Source of the DNA: Mercenaria mercenaria
Lineage: Eukaryota > Mollusca > Bivalvia > Venerida > Veneridae
Assembly (NCBI RefSeq): GCF_021730395.1
Contig: NC_069371.1
Coordinates: forward strand, 76,600,001 to 76,664,000
DNA length: 64,000 nt
Direction: 5' to 3'
Positions 37,998-50,069 of the stretch are shown in pieces. Within the stretch, counting starts at the first letter, position 1. Each line of letters starts with the position of its first letter. The position numbers were made by a program, and so were the translations under genes. The notes below the pieces were generated by a model, which was not told the DNA's origin, made no database searches, and saw only the letters and a program-made list of their open reading frames with translations.

Positions 37998-38785
37998 TTC
38001 CGATATGCCTCCTTACAAGATATTCATTTATTCATCACATATGGCTTGCGTTTACAATACGTGTTCTTACAAGATAAGCAAAAAGTTGGCTTGCGTTTAC
38101 AATGCGCCTCCTTACAAGTTGTGCATGGTGGACTTGTTTTTATAATACCTGTCCTTACAAGATGTGCAAGGTAGGCTTGCATTTAGAATGCTGGTTCTGA
38201 TAAGACGTGCAACATGGGCTTGAGTTTACAATACGTGTCCGTAATGAGAGTTTGCAACACTCGTACTTACAAGATGTGCAAGGAGATGCTTGCGTTTGCA
38301 ATGTTCGTCTTTAAAAGATGAGCAAGATGGGCTTATTGTCCTTATAAAATCTTCAAGATAGACGTGCGTTTACAATACTTGTCCTTACAAGATATGAAAG
38401 GTGGGCTTGTGATTACAATGCCACGCATCCTTACAAAATCTATATGAAAAATGGGCTTGTGTTTACAATACGCGTATTTACAAGAAGGTGGGCTTGCGTT
38501 TAACAAAACAAAATTATCAAGATAGGCTTGCGTTTACAATACTCGTTCTCACAAGACTTGCAAGGTTGACTTACGTTAACAATACGCGTCCTTACAAGAT
38601 TTAAGAAGTTTAAATTGACTTGCGTTTACAAAACGCGTCCGTGTGAGGCTTACGTTTGCAATATGCATCTTTACAAGACAAAGTGGCTTTACGTTTCACT
38701 GTGACCTTCTTTACAAAATGGGCCTACGTTTACAGTATGCGTCCTTCCATGATATGGCTGCTTTTTACAAGGCGGGCTGGGCTTT
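37998..38785 (+). repeat. Diverged minisatellite, unit about 43-46 bp, about 17 copies
   Basis: Each unit carries GGCTTGCGTTTACAATACG, a variable GTCCTTACAAGAT block and TGCAAGGT. Units vary in length and sequence, so this is an old array. Short open frames in it are incidental. Confidence 0.82.
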
Positions 38786-39529
38786 TACTACATGATTATA
38801 CCATTATCTAAAAATGTCAGTAGTTAGGCAAACGTATCTGTATTAAGGTATTAGACCCGTAATAGAGTACCTCCTTTTTGAAGGGTATTCAATTCCTACC
38901 ATAAACCTATTTTGACTGCAATTTTCAGGGGGCGTAGGTTCAAGCCACACTGGGACCAAACTTTTTTCCCCCTTATTTTCATTCTTTTAGTAAGTTTTAA
39001 CTTCTTTCAAGATTATTATTGATTTATTGTACAAAAGTGGAAAAATTTCATTTGATAAGCGATTTCTTGCTGTGCAAAGTGAATTTACCTCTGAAACAGG
39101 AGGGGTAGAGTTAGATATCTTTAAAAATACTGAGTTACATGCGGTAAAAGTTCTCTATTTTGCCTTCACTCTTTAGATTACATATTGTGGAAGAAATATA
39201 GGTAGGTTTTACTTCTGCCCCAGGGATATCTTTGAATGAAGTGAGCAAAATTCAAAACAGACATGCAGGATTCGATCTTAATTTTTTAATGTTGGAGTTT
39301 TAATAAGGTGCATCTGTATTTTCAAGGAGTGTCCGTATGCACAAGTTGTTGTTATGCTAGCTTGATGTGTTGTTATTTTAACATGAAGATTTACCAGAAC
39401 CTGTACTAGGTCTGATTGAACCGGAAGTGCGAACGCTTTATGTTAGCTGCTTTCAACTACTTTAAGTGACTGCTTCATGATCTTTTGACTGATGCCTGTT
39501 CCTAGTTGAAGAATTGTGTAGGTAGCCCT
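38786..39529. other. Unique in this window, possibly an old repeat
   Basis: The stretch starting AGGTATTAGACCCGTAATAG looks like bivalve repeat DNA, with a weak B-box-like word (GTAGGTTCAAGCC), but no second copy lies here to test it. Confidence 0.3.
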
Positions 39530-39600
39530 CATAGTGGTTCGAACCCACAACCATTACCAACCGGAGTTGTTTTTAGACGTCCTACCCCTTTTCACATTTT
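39530..39600 (-). mobile_element. tRNA-like fragment
   Basis: The minus strand carries GTGGGTTCGAACCACTATG with a B box. The A-box side is decayed. Likely a SINE remnant. Confidence 0.35.
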
Positions 39601-40429
39601 TCTTTTTTTGTATGAATTTCAGTAGAGCGGCATTCTAAAATTATCGTTCATGGTTCACAAACGTTTTCTTTTTTCCTTCTGAAACAGTAACGTTATCCTG
39701 CATTGTTTCATCATTTGTATAAAATCCAGGAAAACGAAATAAATGCTTTCAGGAGAAAAAAAGACCCTACTCAGAATAATTATGGTTACCAACCGAAATA
39801 AAACCGCTTGATATGAAATAAAGAATTACTGAAGAGACAGAGTGTATAGAGTTATATTACATTTACATTTCGGAAATAATATATTCTATGTGCAGCAGAG
39901 TTCTGGTAATAAATCAAGCACGCAATCGGAGAAAATGGCACCGGGCGTAGAGCTCCAACTTTTATGAGTTAATGTTTATTACATTTTTAGATGCAAAACC
40001 TGCTGCTTTTGAAAAGTAAATGAAAAAATAATAGCCAACCCACTTCAATTTACATGCCAGTTAAAGTTAGAAGTGTACTTTGTTGTGTTTTAGATGTTTT
40101 GTCGAGGATGCGGCAGCTGCCGTTTGATGCTTCGGTTCCACCCCTGAACTGTAAGACTGGTATTTTATATCCAGGTTTTCAAAAAGGCTTAATTTTATCA
40201 TATAACCCTTAACAAGGATGTTATTACAGGATAGATTTGCCAGATAGCACACAGACCTTGTCTTATAAATGAATCATTGATCCAAAACTCATTTCTAAGG
40301 GATTATTTTCCCATTATTTATGAATCAACGCAAGAGCATCCATACCGTGCTGTTGCCATTATTTCTAGTGGTTTAGTACAATATTGTGCAATATAGGCAA
40401 GACTATATGATCTTCTGGTGCGACGTGTA

Positions 40430-40560
40430 AATGGTCTGCGGGAGGTAAAAGGTTCGAATTTTCTCCTCACACAGCGTCAGTGATGGGTTTTCTTACAAAA
40501 CATGCACGATAATCGACTCGATAAGCCTTCGGGCGTTTCCCCTAAGTCAGGCTTAATTGA
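40430..40560 (+). mobile_element. tRNA-like SINE fragment
   Basis: GTAAATGGTCTGCGGGAGG and AAAGGTTCGAATTTTCTCC resemble decayed A and B boxes. A GC-richer body follows to about 40560. Confidence 0.35.
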
Positions 40561-41016
40561 TATGCATGATATAAACGTCATATTCAATCGATTTAGAAAT
40601 TAATGAATTTCATTTACATTTCTATTGCATATACCGGTTTTTTACTTGATATTAAACATTATTATCGTTCTCGACATGCATCTTGCATGTGGTTGCTTCA
40701 GGGGTTCTATGACTTATAACAGAATGCTACAGATCACATGCATTTTTATAAATAGTGTAGAAATTCCTGAGTGGACAAGAAACAAAAACATTTCGCAAGA
40801 AAGCAGCATTATTAAATAGAAGTAAGTGAAAAGATCATTTAAATGATAAGAACACACGACGGCGGAAGTATTTTTGTGCACACACCTTCGTCGTGACGTT
40901 AGAACTTAAAACTAACATAATAATAATTATGTTATTGAATTTCATAGCCTGTACAGTCAAGTAGTTTACAAATGCATTATTATTATATAGCTTATGTTTT
41001 ATCATTTTGTTATATC

Positions 41017-41089
41017 GGCCGCGTGGCCTAATGGATAAGGCGTCTGACTTCGAATCAGAAGATTGCGAGTTCGAGTCTCGTCGTGGTCG
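41017..41089 (+). tRNA. tRNA-Arg (anticodon TCG)
   Basis: This is a 73-nt plus-strand gene identical to the minus-strand copy at 35540-35612 over the first 72 bases. They differ only in the discriminator base, G here and A there. The full cloverleaf and intact A and B boxes are present, and a TTTTT terminator starts six bases downstream. The flanks of the two genes are unrelated, so only the tRNA unit is shared. Confidence 0.95.
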
Positions 41090-41177
41090 TAAAATTTTTG
41101 CTGAAATCTTACATTTGTAGTGGTTTGTTTATTACAATGTAATTATGCATATTCTGTATTTTAAACAGCTGTTTTAT

Positions 41178-41375
41178 CTTAGTCCTTACCCTGCTAAATT
41201 TCTATAATGAACTTGTCCATCTTTCAATTTGGACAGTACCATTAACTGTTAAAAGGAGTGCTTACCAAAATGATACTGACTGAATGGCGAACAGTGCAGA
41301 TCTTGATCAGACTGCAGGCTGATCATGATCTGCACTGGTCGCAAAGGCAATCGTGTCCAGCATGCTAAGGGTTAA
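41178..41375 (+). mobile_element. TTAA-flanked MITE (CCCTTA family)
   Basis: The left end is CCTTACCCTGCTAAATTTC and the right end CATGCTAAGGG followed by TTAA. The core is slightly shortened. Confidence 0.8.
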
Positions 41376-41532
41376 AAACAAATGCACTGTGGAATTCTAA
41401 ATTCAAGAAGGCAAAGAATTTTGTAAACGTGTGTCAGTATGTTACTCTTACCACGACAAAGTACTTATATACTTTTGACATGTACGTCATTCTACAGTCA
41501 TTATTATGATAACACTGCGCATGTCCGTTTTT

Positions 41533-41570
41533 CAAAAAAAAAAACGAAAAAAAAAAAAAAAAAAAAAACC
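41533..41570 (+). repeat. A-rich tract
   Basis: Two A runs separated by a CG dinucleotide; low-complexity DNA. Confidence 0.75.
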
Positions 41571-41899
41571 AACGATTTCAGACTGTGGGATAGTCTACAT
41601 TAATATTTTCAAAATCATGAGACGTAGTCGGGTCAAAACGTCAGTAGCTTGGTACAATAAACGACACAATAGATATCATTACATCTCAATTAAATATCTG
41701 TAAGGCTTTAAATTCCGTGCTTCCTTAATACACCGGTGTAACCTTCCGTCTCCAGACAGACACAATAGATTCATAACGGGTATTTCATTACATAATACAA
41801 AATCTTGTACCATATAGAAATAAAGCACCTTGCAGAACAAAGATCCTACTCATGTGACACACGTGTCATCAATGACCTTCAATGATCCATTAATTAAAT

Positions 41900-42110
41900 G
41901 AGCCGCACCATGAGAAAACCAACATAGTATGTTTGCGACCAGCATGGATCCAGACATCCGCGCAGTCTGGTCAGGATCCATGCTGTTCGCTTTCAAAGCC
42001 TATTGAAATTAGAGCAGCATGGATCCTGACCAGACTGCGCGGATGCGCAGGCTGGTCTGGATCCATGTTTGTCGCAAACGCACTATGTTGGTTTTCTCAT
42101 GGTGCGGCTC
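41900..42110 (+). mobile_element. Palindromic MITE, GAGCC family, copy 4 (internally deleted)
   Basis: The 211-bp copy has GAGCCGCACCATGAG ends and an AAAT target duplication (41896-41899 and 42111-42114). Part of the first core and part of the linker are missing compared with the 235-bp copies. Confidence 0.88.
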
Positions 42111-42434
42111 AAATTGTGTTGTAATTACAAAATGTCATCGAAATATAGTCTACGTCAATAAGATATGAAGGCAAATTGAGCTTTTATGTTAGTTTAAGGT
42201 GGGTCCCGTTTTCAGTTTAATCGATTTAATTGGTTTAACATCAGATGCAGTAGAATCATTACAGTATAACACCTACTGAACAGCTTATCGGTCAATAGTC
42301 AAAATTATTACCTCTCCCCCACCCACCCACACCATTTCCCCATGTAAGTAACTTAAAGTATGTGTTCGAGTTTAGCGCCTTTTTCAACAATTTTTCGATT
42401 ATACGATGGTGTCTGCTTGTAGCTGTGAGGGCAG

Positions 42435-42625
42435 TGTCCAACTGTACAGTGCTGCTTCTGTCTACGGATGATACCCCACCAAGTGACTATGGGCTGACCA
42501 GTCCTAGTACTGTACTCTTAATGCTGTGCGCCAAACGAGGAAGCTTCTAGTGCATTTTTTACGTCTTTGGTATGGGAGTGAACCAGCAACCTCTCGCACT
42601 CGAAGCTACCGAGGCGTTTAAGAAC
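42435..42625 (-). mobile_element. tRNA-derived SINE (TACCAAA family), copy 4
   Basis: The minus strand has AGCTTCGAGTGCGAGAGG, a B-box remnant, CCATACCAAAGACG and a body matching copy 1 up to the TGGGGTATCATCCG segment. The 43-bp satellite begins next to its head. Confidence 0.62.
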
Positions 42626-42629
42626 CAAG

Positions 42630-43870
42630 TAGGAGGAGGAAAAGATGTACGAATGAAAATTAGGGTTGAATTAACTAGGAAGAAAAGATGTACGACTGGC
42701 AATGAGGGATGACTTAACTAGGAAGAAAAGATGTACGACTGACAATGAGGGATGACTTAACTAGGAAGAGGAAAAGAAGTACGATTGACAATTAGGGATG
42801 ACTTAACTAGGAAGAAAAGATGTACGGCTGAAAATGAGGGATGACTTAACTAGGAAGAAAAGATGTACGACTGACAATGAGGGATGACTTAACTAGGAAG
42901 AAGAGATGTACGACTGACAATGAGGGATGACTTAACTAGGAAGAAGAGAAGTACGACTGACAATAAGGGATGACTTAACTATGAAGAAGAGATGTACGAT
43001 TGACAATTAGGGATGACTTAACTAGGAAGAAAAGATGTACGACTGACAATGAGGGATGACTTAACTAGGAAGAAAAGATGTACGACTGACAATGATGGAT
43101 GACTTAACTAGGGAGAGAGATGTACGACTGACAATGAGGGATGACTTAACTAGGAAGGGGAAAAGATGTACGACTGACAATGAGGGATGACTTAACTATG
43201 AAGAAGAGATGTACGACTGACAATGAGGGATGACTTAGCTAGGAAGAAAAGATGTACGACTGACAATGATGGATGACTTAACTAGGGAGAGAGATGTACG
43301 ACTGACAATGAGGGATGACTTAACTAGGAAGGGGAAAAGATGTACGACTGACAATGAGGGATGACTTAACTATGAAGAAGAGATGTACGACTGACAATGA
43401 GGGATGACTTAGCTAGGAAGAAAAGATGTACGACTGACAATGAGGGATGACTTAACTAGGAAGAAGAGATGTATGACTGACAATGAGGGATGACTTAACT
43501 AGAAAGAGGAACAGATGTACGACTGACAATGAGGGATGACTTAATTAGGAAGAGGAAAAGATGTACGACTGACAATGAGGGATGACTTAACTAGGAAGAA
43601 AAGATGTACGACTGACAATGAGGGATAACTTAACTAGGAAGAAGAGATGTATGACTGACAATGAGGGATGACTTAACTAGAAAGAGGAAAAGATATACGA
43701 CTGACAATGAGGGATGACTTAATTAGGAAGAGGAAAAAATGTACGAGTGACAATGAGGGATGACTTTACTAGGAAGAAGAGATGTACGACGACTGACAAT
43801 GAGGGATGAACTTACTAGGAAGAAATGTATCACTGGTAATGAGGGTTGACCTAACTAGGAAGACGTGTAT
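42630..43870 (+). repeat. 43-bp satellite, subfamily 1, about 29 copies
   Basis: The unit contains GTACGACTGACAATGAGGG, ATGACTTAACTAGGAAG and AAAAGAT. Small length differences occur at the GGAAGAGGAAAAG segment. It shares an ancestor with the array at 44.0-47.4 kb, differing at about six positions per unit. A three-unit block (near 43090-43270) repeats as a unit. Confidence 0.92.
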
Positions 43871-43997
43871 GACTGGCAATAAGGGATGAAGAGATGCTTG
43901 ACGAGACGTAGGGCCTTGCGAATATAGCGAAAATTAAATCCTTGCGAAATTTTCTGCTTTTACAGTAACTCTAGTAGCTAAAAGAGATGTGTGACTA

Positions 43998-44860
43998 ACA
44001 ACGCGGGGTGAACTAACTGGGAAGAAGAGATGTATTACTGACACTGATGGATGGACTAACTTGGAAGAAGAGATGTATTACTGACAATGAGGGATGAGCT
44101 AACTTGGAAGAAGAGATGTATTACTGACAATGAGGGATGGACTAACTTGGAAGAAGAGATGTATTACTGACAATGGGGGATGGACTAACTTGGAATAAGA
44201 GATGTATTACTGACAATGAGGGATGAGCTAACTTGGAAGAAGAGATGTATTACTGACAATGAGGGATGGACTAACTTGGAAGAAGAGATGTATTACTGAC
44301 AATGATGGATGAGCTAACTTGGAAGAAGAGATGTATTACTGACATTGTGGGATGGACTAACTTGGAAGAAGAGATGTATTACTGACAATGAGGGATGGAC
44401 TAACTTGGAAGAAGAGATGTATTACTGACAATGATGGATGAGCTAACTTGGAAGAAGAGATGTATTACTGACAATGTGGGATGGACTAACTTGGAAGAAG
44501 AGATGTATTACTGACAATGAGGGATGGACTAACTTGGAAGAAGAGATGTATTACTGACAATGTGGGATGGACTAACTTGGAAGAAGAGATGTATTACTGA
44601 CAATGAGGGATGAACTAACTTGGAAGAAGAGATGTATTACTGACAATGAGGGATGGACTAACTTGGAATAAGAGATGTATTACTGACAATGAGGGATGGA
44701 CTAACTTGGAAGAAGAGATGTATTACTGACAAATAAGAATAAACTAACTTGGAAGAAGAGCTTATGACTGGCATTGAGGGATGAACTAACTTGGAAGAAG
44801 ACATATATTACTGACAAAGAGGGATAAAATAACTTGGAAAAGGAGATTATACACAGTACA
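43998..44860 (+). repeat. 43-bp satellite, subfamily 2, array A, about 20 copies
   Basis: The unit is GATGTATTACTGACAATGAG followed by GGATGGACTAACTTGGAAG and AAGA. Variants ATGAGCT / ATGGACT and GAGGG / GATGG / GTGGG mark individual units. It ends in three decayed units, then the spacer at 44861. Confidence 0.93.
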
Positions 44861-45253
44861 GTTAATATGCATAAACTTGTTAATTTTATGTTTACATGAT
44901 CTATATGTACTATTCGTTCATGCTTTCAAACATGAAATTTGGGTCAAGTATACCTTTAAAGACATTTCAAACATGAAATTTGGGTCAAGTATACCTTTAA
45001 AGACAAATCAGAAAGATCATGCTTTAAGCCAACTGCCAGCCATCTATACTAAAGCAAAGTTGAACAAGATACTTTGAGGTCGTATATTTTATTTCAAAAC
45101 AGAGTGATTATCTGAAACAAATATCTTCCATAAAACTGTACAAAAATAAATGTTTGTGACTTATACAGAATAAAAACCACAATATCTTAGTATGTATATC
45201 ACAGGTTTTGTCAATTCAACAGTGAACAGTTTCAGTAAAATAAATGACCACAG
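44861..45253 (+). repeat. Spacer A between satellite blocks, duplicated at 47405
   Basis: This unique-looking 390 bp recurs nearly unchanged after array B. It contains a 41-bp direct duplication (CAAACATGAAATTTGGGTC block, 44925-45006). A 66-codon frame (44877-45077) is present in both spacers but has no protein-like features and includes the direct duplication. Confidence 0.9.
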
Positions 45254-47400
45254 TCAACGCGGAGTGAACTAACTGGGAAGAAGAGATGTATTACTGACAC
45301 TGATGGATGGACTAACTTGGAAGAAGAGATGTATTACTGACAATGAGGGATGAGCTAACTTGGAAGAAGAGATGTATTACTGACAATGAGGGATGGACTA
45401 ACTTGGAAGAAGAGATGTATTACTGACAATGGGGGATGGACTAACTTGGAATAAGAGATGTATTACTGACAATGAGGGATGAGCTAACTTGGAAGAAGAG
45501 ATGTATTACTGACAATGAGGGATGGACTAACTTGGAAGAAGAGATGTATTACTGACAATGATGGATGAGCTAACTTGGAAGAAGAGATGTATTACTGACA
45601 TTGTGGGATGGACTAACTTGGAAGAAGAGATGTATTACTGACAATGATGGATGAGCTAACTTGGAAGAAGAGATGTATTACTGACAATGTGGGATGGACT
45701 AACTTGGAAGAAGAGATGTATTACTGACAATGAGGGATGAACTAACTTGGAAGAAGAGATGTATTACTGACAATGAGGGATGAGCTAACTTGGAAGAAGA
45801 GATGTATTACTGACAATGAGGGATGGACTAACTTGGAAGAAGAGATGTATTACTGACAATGATGGATGAGCTAACTTGGAAGAAGAGATGTATTACTGAC
45901 AATGTGGGATGGACTAACTTGGAAGAAGAGATGTATTACTGACAATGAGGGATGAGCTAACTTGGAAGAAGAGATGTATTACTGACAATGAGGGATGGAC
46001 TAACTGTGAAGAATGAGATGTATGACTGACAATGATGGATGACTAACTTGGAAAAAGATGTATTACTGACAATTGATGGATGAGCTAACTTGGAGAAGAG
46101 ATGTATTACTGACAATGAGGGATGGACTAACTTGGAAGAAGAGATGTATTACTGACAATGATGGATGAGCTAACTTGGAAGAAGAGATGTATTACTGACA
46201 ATGAGGGATGAACTAACTTGGAAGAAGAGATGTATTACTGACAATGAGGGATGAGCTAACTTGGAAGAAGAGATGTATTACTGACAATGAGGGATGGACT
46301 AACTTGGAAGAAGAGATGTATTACTGACAATGAGGGATGGACTAACTTGGAAGAAGAGATGTATTACTGACAATGATGGATGAGCTAACTTGGAAGAAGA
46401 GATGTATTACTGACAATGTGGGATGGACTAACTTGGAAGAAGAGATGTATTACTGACAATGAGGGATGAGCTAACTTGGAAGAAGAGATGTATTACTGAC
46501 AATGAGGGATGGACTAACTTGGAAGAAGAGATGTATGACTGACAATGATGGATGAGCTAACTTGGAAGAAGAGATGTATGACTGACAATGATGGATGAGC
46601 TAACTTGGAAGAAGAGATGTATTACTGACAATGAGGGATGGACTAACTTGGAAGAAGAGATGTATTACTGACAATGATGGATGAGCTAACTTGGAAGAAG
46701 AGATGTATTACTGACAATGAGGGATGAACTAACTTGGAAGAAGAGATGTATTACTGACAATGAGGGATGAGCTAACTTGGAAGAAGAGATGTATTACTGA
46801 CAATGAGGGATGGACTAACTTGGAAGAAGAGATGTATGACTGACAATGATGGATGAGCTAACTTGGAAGAAGAGATGTATTACTGACAATGTGGGATGGA
46901 CTAACTTGGAAGAAGAGATGTATTACTGACAATGAGGGATGGACTAACTTGGAAGAAGAGATGTATTACTGACAATGATGGATGAGCTAACTTGGAAGAA
47001 GAGATGTATTACTGACAATGTGGGATGGACTAACTTGGAAGAAGAGATGTATTACTGACAATGAGGGATGGACTTACTTGAAAGAAGAGATGTATTACTG
47101 ACAATGAGGGATGAACTAACTTGGAAGAAGAGATGTATTACTGACAATGAGGGATGAGCTAACTTGGAAGAAGAGATGTATTACTGACAATGAGGGATGG
47201 ACTAACTTGGAATAAGAGATGTATTATTGACAATGAGGGATGGACTAACTTGGAAGAAGAGATGTATTACTGACAAATAAGAATAAACTAACTTGGAAGA
47301 AGAGCTTATGACTGGCATTGAGGGATGAACTAACTTGGAAGAAGACATATATTACCGACAAAGAGGGATAAAATAACTTGGAAAAGGAGATTATACACAG
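45254..47400 (+). repeat. 43-bp satellite, subfamily 2, array B, about 49 copies
   Basis: It starts like array A (CAACGCGG, then TGAACTAACTGGGAAG). The first eight units carry the same variants in the same order, including AATAAGAG in unit 4 and CATTGTGGG in unit 8. It ends with the same three decayed units. The middle is expanded, with recurring runs of ATGAACT, ATGAGCT, ATGGACT and GATGGATGAGCT units suggesting higher-order repeats. Confidence 0.93.
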
Positions 47401-47793
47401 TACAGTTAATATGCATAAACTTGTTAATTTTATGTTTACATGATCTATATGTACTATTCGTTCATGCTTTCAAACATGAAATTTGGGTCAAGTATACCTT
47501 TAAAGACATTTCAAACATGAAATTTGGGTCAAGTATACCTTTAAAGACAAATCAGAAAGATCATGCTTTAAGCCAACTGCCAGCCATCTATACTAAAGCA
47601 AAGTTGAACAAGATACTTTGAGGTCGTATATTTTATTTCCAAACAGAGTGATTATCTGAAACAAATCTCTTCTATAAAACTGTACAAAAATAAATGTTTG
47701 TGACTTATACAGAATAAAAACCACAATATCTTAGTATGTATATCACAGGTTTTGTCAATTCAACAGTGAACAGTATCAGTAAAATAAATGACC
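47401..47793 (+). repeat. Spacer B, near-identical to spacer A
   Basis: It differs from spacer A at only about five positions in roughly 390, for example ACAAATCTCTTCTAT against ACAAATATCTTCCAT. Array plus spacer was thus duplicated recently. After 47793 the sequence is unique. Confidence 0.92.
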
Positions 47794-47888
47794 AAGTTTG
47801 ATACAATCTGTATTTTCTTTTTCCAGTTAAAGGAAACTGAGCAAAAAGTGGACCCCTGACGAAAACACGTGTCCTGTCTTTCAAATTC

Positions 47889-49008
47889 ATACTTTCTTAT
47901 ACAACCAATATACAATCAATACATTTCTTAACTGCTTATACCAACTAATTTACAATTCATAGCTCCTTATACCACTCATATACAATCCATACTTCCTTAC
48001 ACCACTCATATACAATCCATACTTCCTTATACCACTCATATACAATCCATACTTCCTTATACAACTAATATACAATCCATACTTCCTTATACCACTAATA
48101 TACAATCCATACTTCCTTATACCACTAATATACAATTCATACTTCCTTATACCACTAATATACAATTCATACTTCCTTATACCACTAATATACAATCCAT
48201 ACTTCCTTATACCACTCATATACAATCCATACTTCCTTATACCACTCATATACAATTCATACTTCCTTATACAACTAATATACAATTCATACTTCCTTAT
48301 ACCACTCATATACAATTCATACTTCCTTATACAACTAATATACAATTCATACTTCCTTATACCACTAATATACAATCCATACTTCCTTATACCACTAATA
48401 TACAATTCATACTTCCTTATACCACTAATATACAATCCATACTTCCTTATACCATTCATATACAATTCATACTTCCTTATACCACTAATATACAATTCAT
48501 ACTTCCTTATACCACTCATATACAATTCATACTTCCTTATGCCACTAATATACAATCCATACTGCCTTCTACCACTCATATACAATTCATACTTCCTTAT
48601 GCCACTCTAATATACAATCCATAGCTCCTTATACCACTCATATACAATCCATACTTCCTTACAACACTCATATACAATCCATACTTCCTTATACCACTCA
48701 TATACAATCCATACTTCCTTATACCACTAATATACAATTCATACTTCCTTATACCACTAATATACAATTCATACTTCCTTATACCACTCATATACAATTC
48801 ATACTTCCTTATACCACTCATATACAATCCATACTGCCTTCTGCCACTCATATACAATTCATACTTCCTTATACCACTCATATACAATTCATACTTCCTT
48901 ATGCCACTAATATACAATCCATAGCTCCTTACACCACTAATATACAATCCATACTGCCTTATACCACTCATATACAATTCATACTTCCTTATATCAATAC
49001 TTCCTTCT
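47889..49008 (-). repeat. 30-bp minisatellite, about 37 copies, open on the minus strand
   Basis: The plus-strand unit is ATACTTCCTTATACCACTCA plus TATACAATCC. Since 30 is a multiple of three and the unit has no stop in one minus frame, reading frames of 211 and 141 codons result, made of the decapeptide (G/E)LY(M/I)S(G/C)IRKY. The differences between units are mostly amino-acid-changing (GGA/GAA, ATG/ATT, GGT/TGT), as expected for drifting repeat DNA and not for a conserved protein. There is no signal peptide or flanking exon, so it is treated as non-coding. Confidence 0.88.
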
Positions 49009-50059
49009 ATACAAAAACACAACTTTTTTATAACAGCATGCTGGACTTCACAATATCAAAATTGTGACAATGTCTCTTCAGAATAACAAAAAACAACTTA
49101 AAACTTTATCAGTAAGTAAGTGCAGAATTCCAAAACCGTCTCATGTCAAGAAGCAACTTGATTTACATTTTCTACATTTTACCCTGTTTAATCACTTGCC
49201 TTGTGCATGGGGTAAATTAAATTCTAAATAATGCAATTAAGAAAAACATCGCTAAATTCTTAAACATAATTAAATTCTTCGTAAAGAATCAATTAAGCAC
49301 TGTGAATGAGGTAAAGCACACAGTTTGTTTCTTAAAAACTAAACAAGATAAACAAACACAGTTATAAAAAAAAAAGAGGTAAACAACATAATTACCTACA
49401 GCCTAATAACAAAACCTCTCCGGAATGTCTCTTTGGTATATTAACAATTATCTCTCTGACATAAATAAAAGTTTTTAAGCTTCGTCCTTGCATGTCAGGC
49501 GCACTCGCTTACAAGACGTACCTCAACATCTGACACATAGTTTTTTGGTAAACATAAAATTATCACAATCATTTTTATAAATTATGTTTATTATAAGTGA
49601 TCTTTAATTATCAACTTGACATGCAATATTCTGACATAATAAAGTAAAAATCCTTGTTTAGGAGGGATGAATTACAAGCAAAATCAACATTCTAAATTTT
49701 ATGTCTTCATTCCATTGTATTCCTCTATATAGAAATAAAATAAATTTCATGTCAAATCAGGCGTATACAGTAGCTACCTGCTTGGCAAAAATGCCAAGGC
49801 TCGCCCAAGTTTGTCATGACAACGGTTTACAGCATTAACAATTTCGAAGCAGGTTAGGTTACATCTCCAAATAGATATGCCAAAATACATAAGATATATG
49901 TTCTACAATTTAATCATTTCCAGGCAGACTGTGGCCCCCTTAAACCCCACTTATTTGTGCCCACAAATCCATTAGGAGCTGGCTACATCCCTGACAGAAC
50001 CTCCTGAGTAGCTTTAATGTACAGAAAGAATTCCAATTGCATCGCCATAGCCACGTAAA
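49009..50059. other. Unique AT-rich DNA after the minisatellite
   Basis: No frames, RNA genes or repeats recognised. Confidence 0.6.
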
Positions 50060-50069
50060 CTTGAAGTAG

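Noticed and set aside
44877-47621. A 66-codon frame present twice, identical in both spacers
   Set aside because: Identity follows from the recent duplication of the spacer. The frame includes a 41-bp direct duplication and has no protein-like features.
42630-49008. CRISPR-like array
   Set aside because: Units are head-to-tail without unique spacers, and the organism is an animal. These are satellites and minisatellites.
47950-49022. Two long minus-strand frames (211 and 141 codons) as a repeat protein gene
   Set aside because: They are fully explained by a 30-bp minisatellite without stops in one frame. Unit differences are mostly amino-acid-changing and there is no flanking gene structure.
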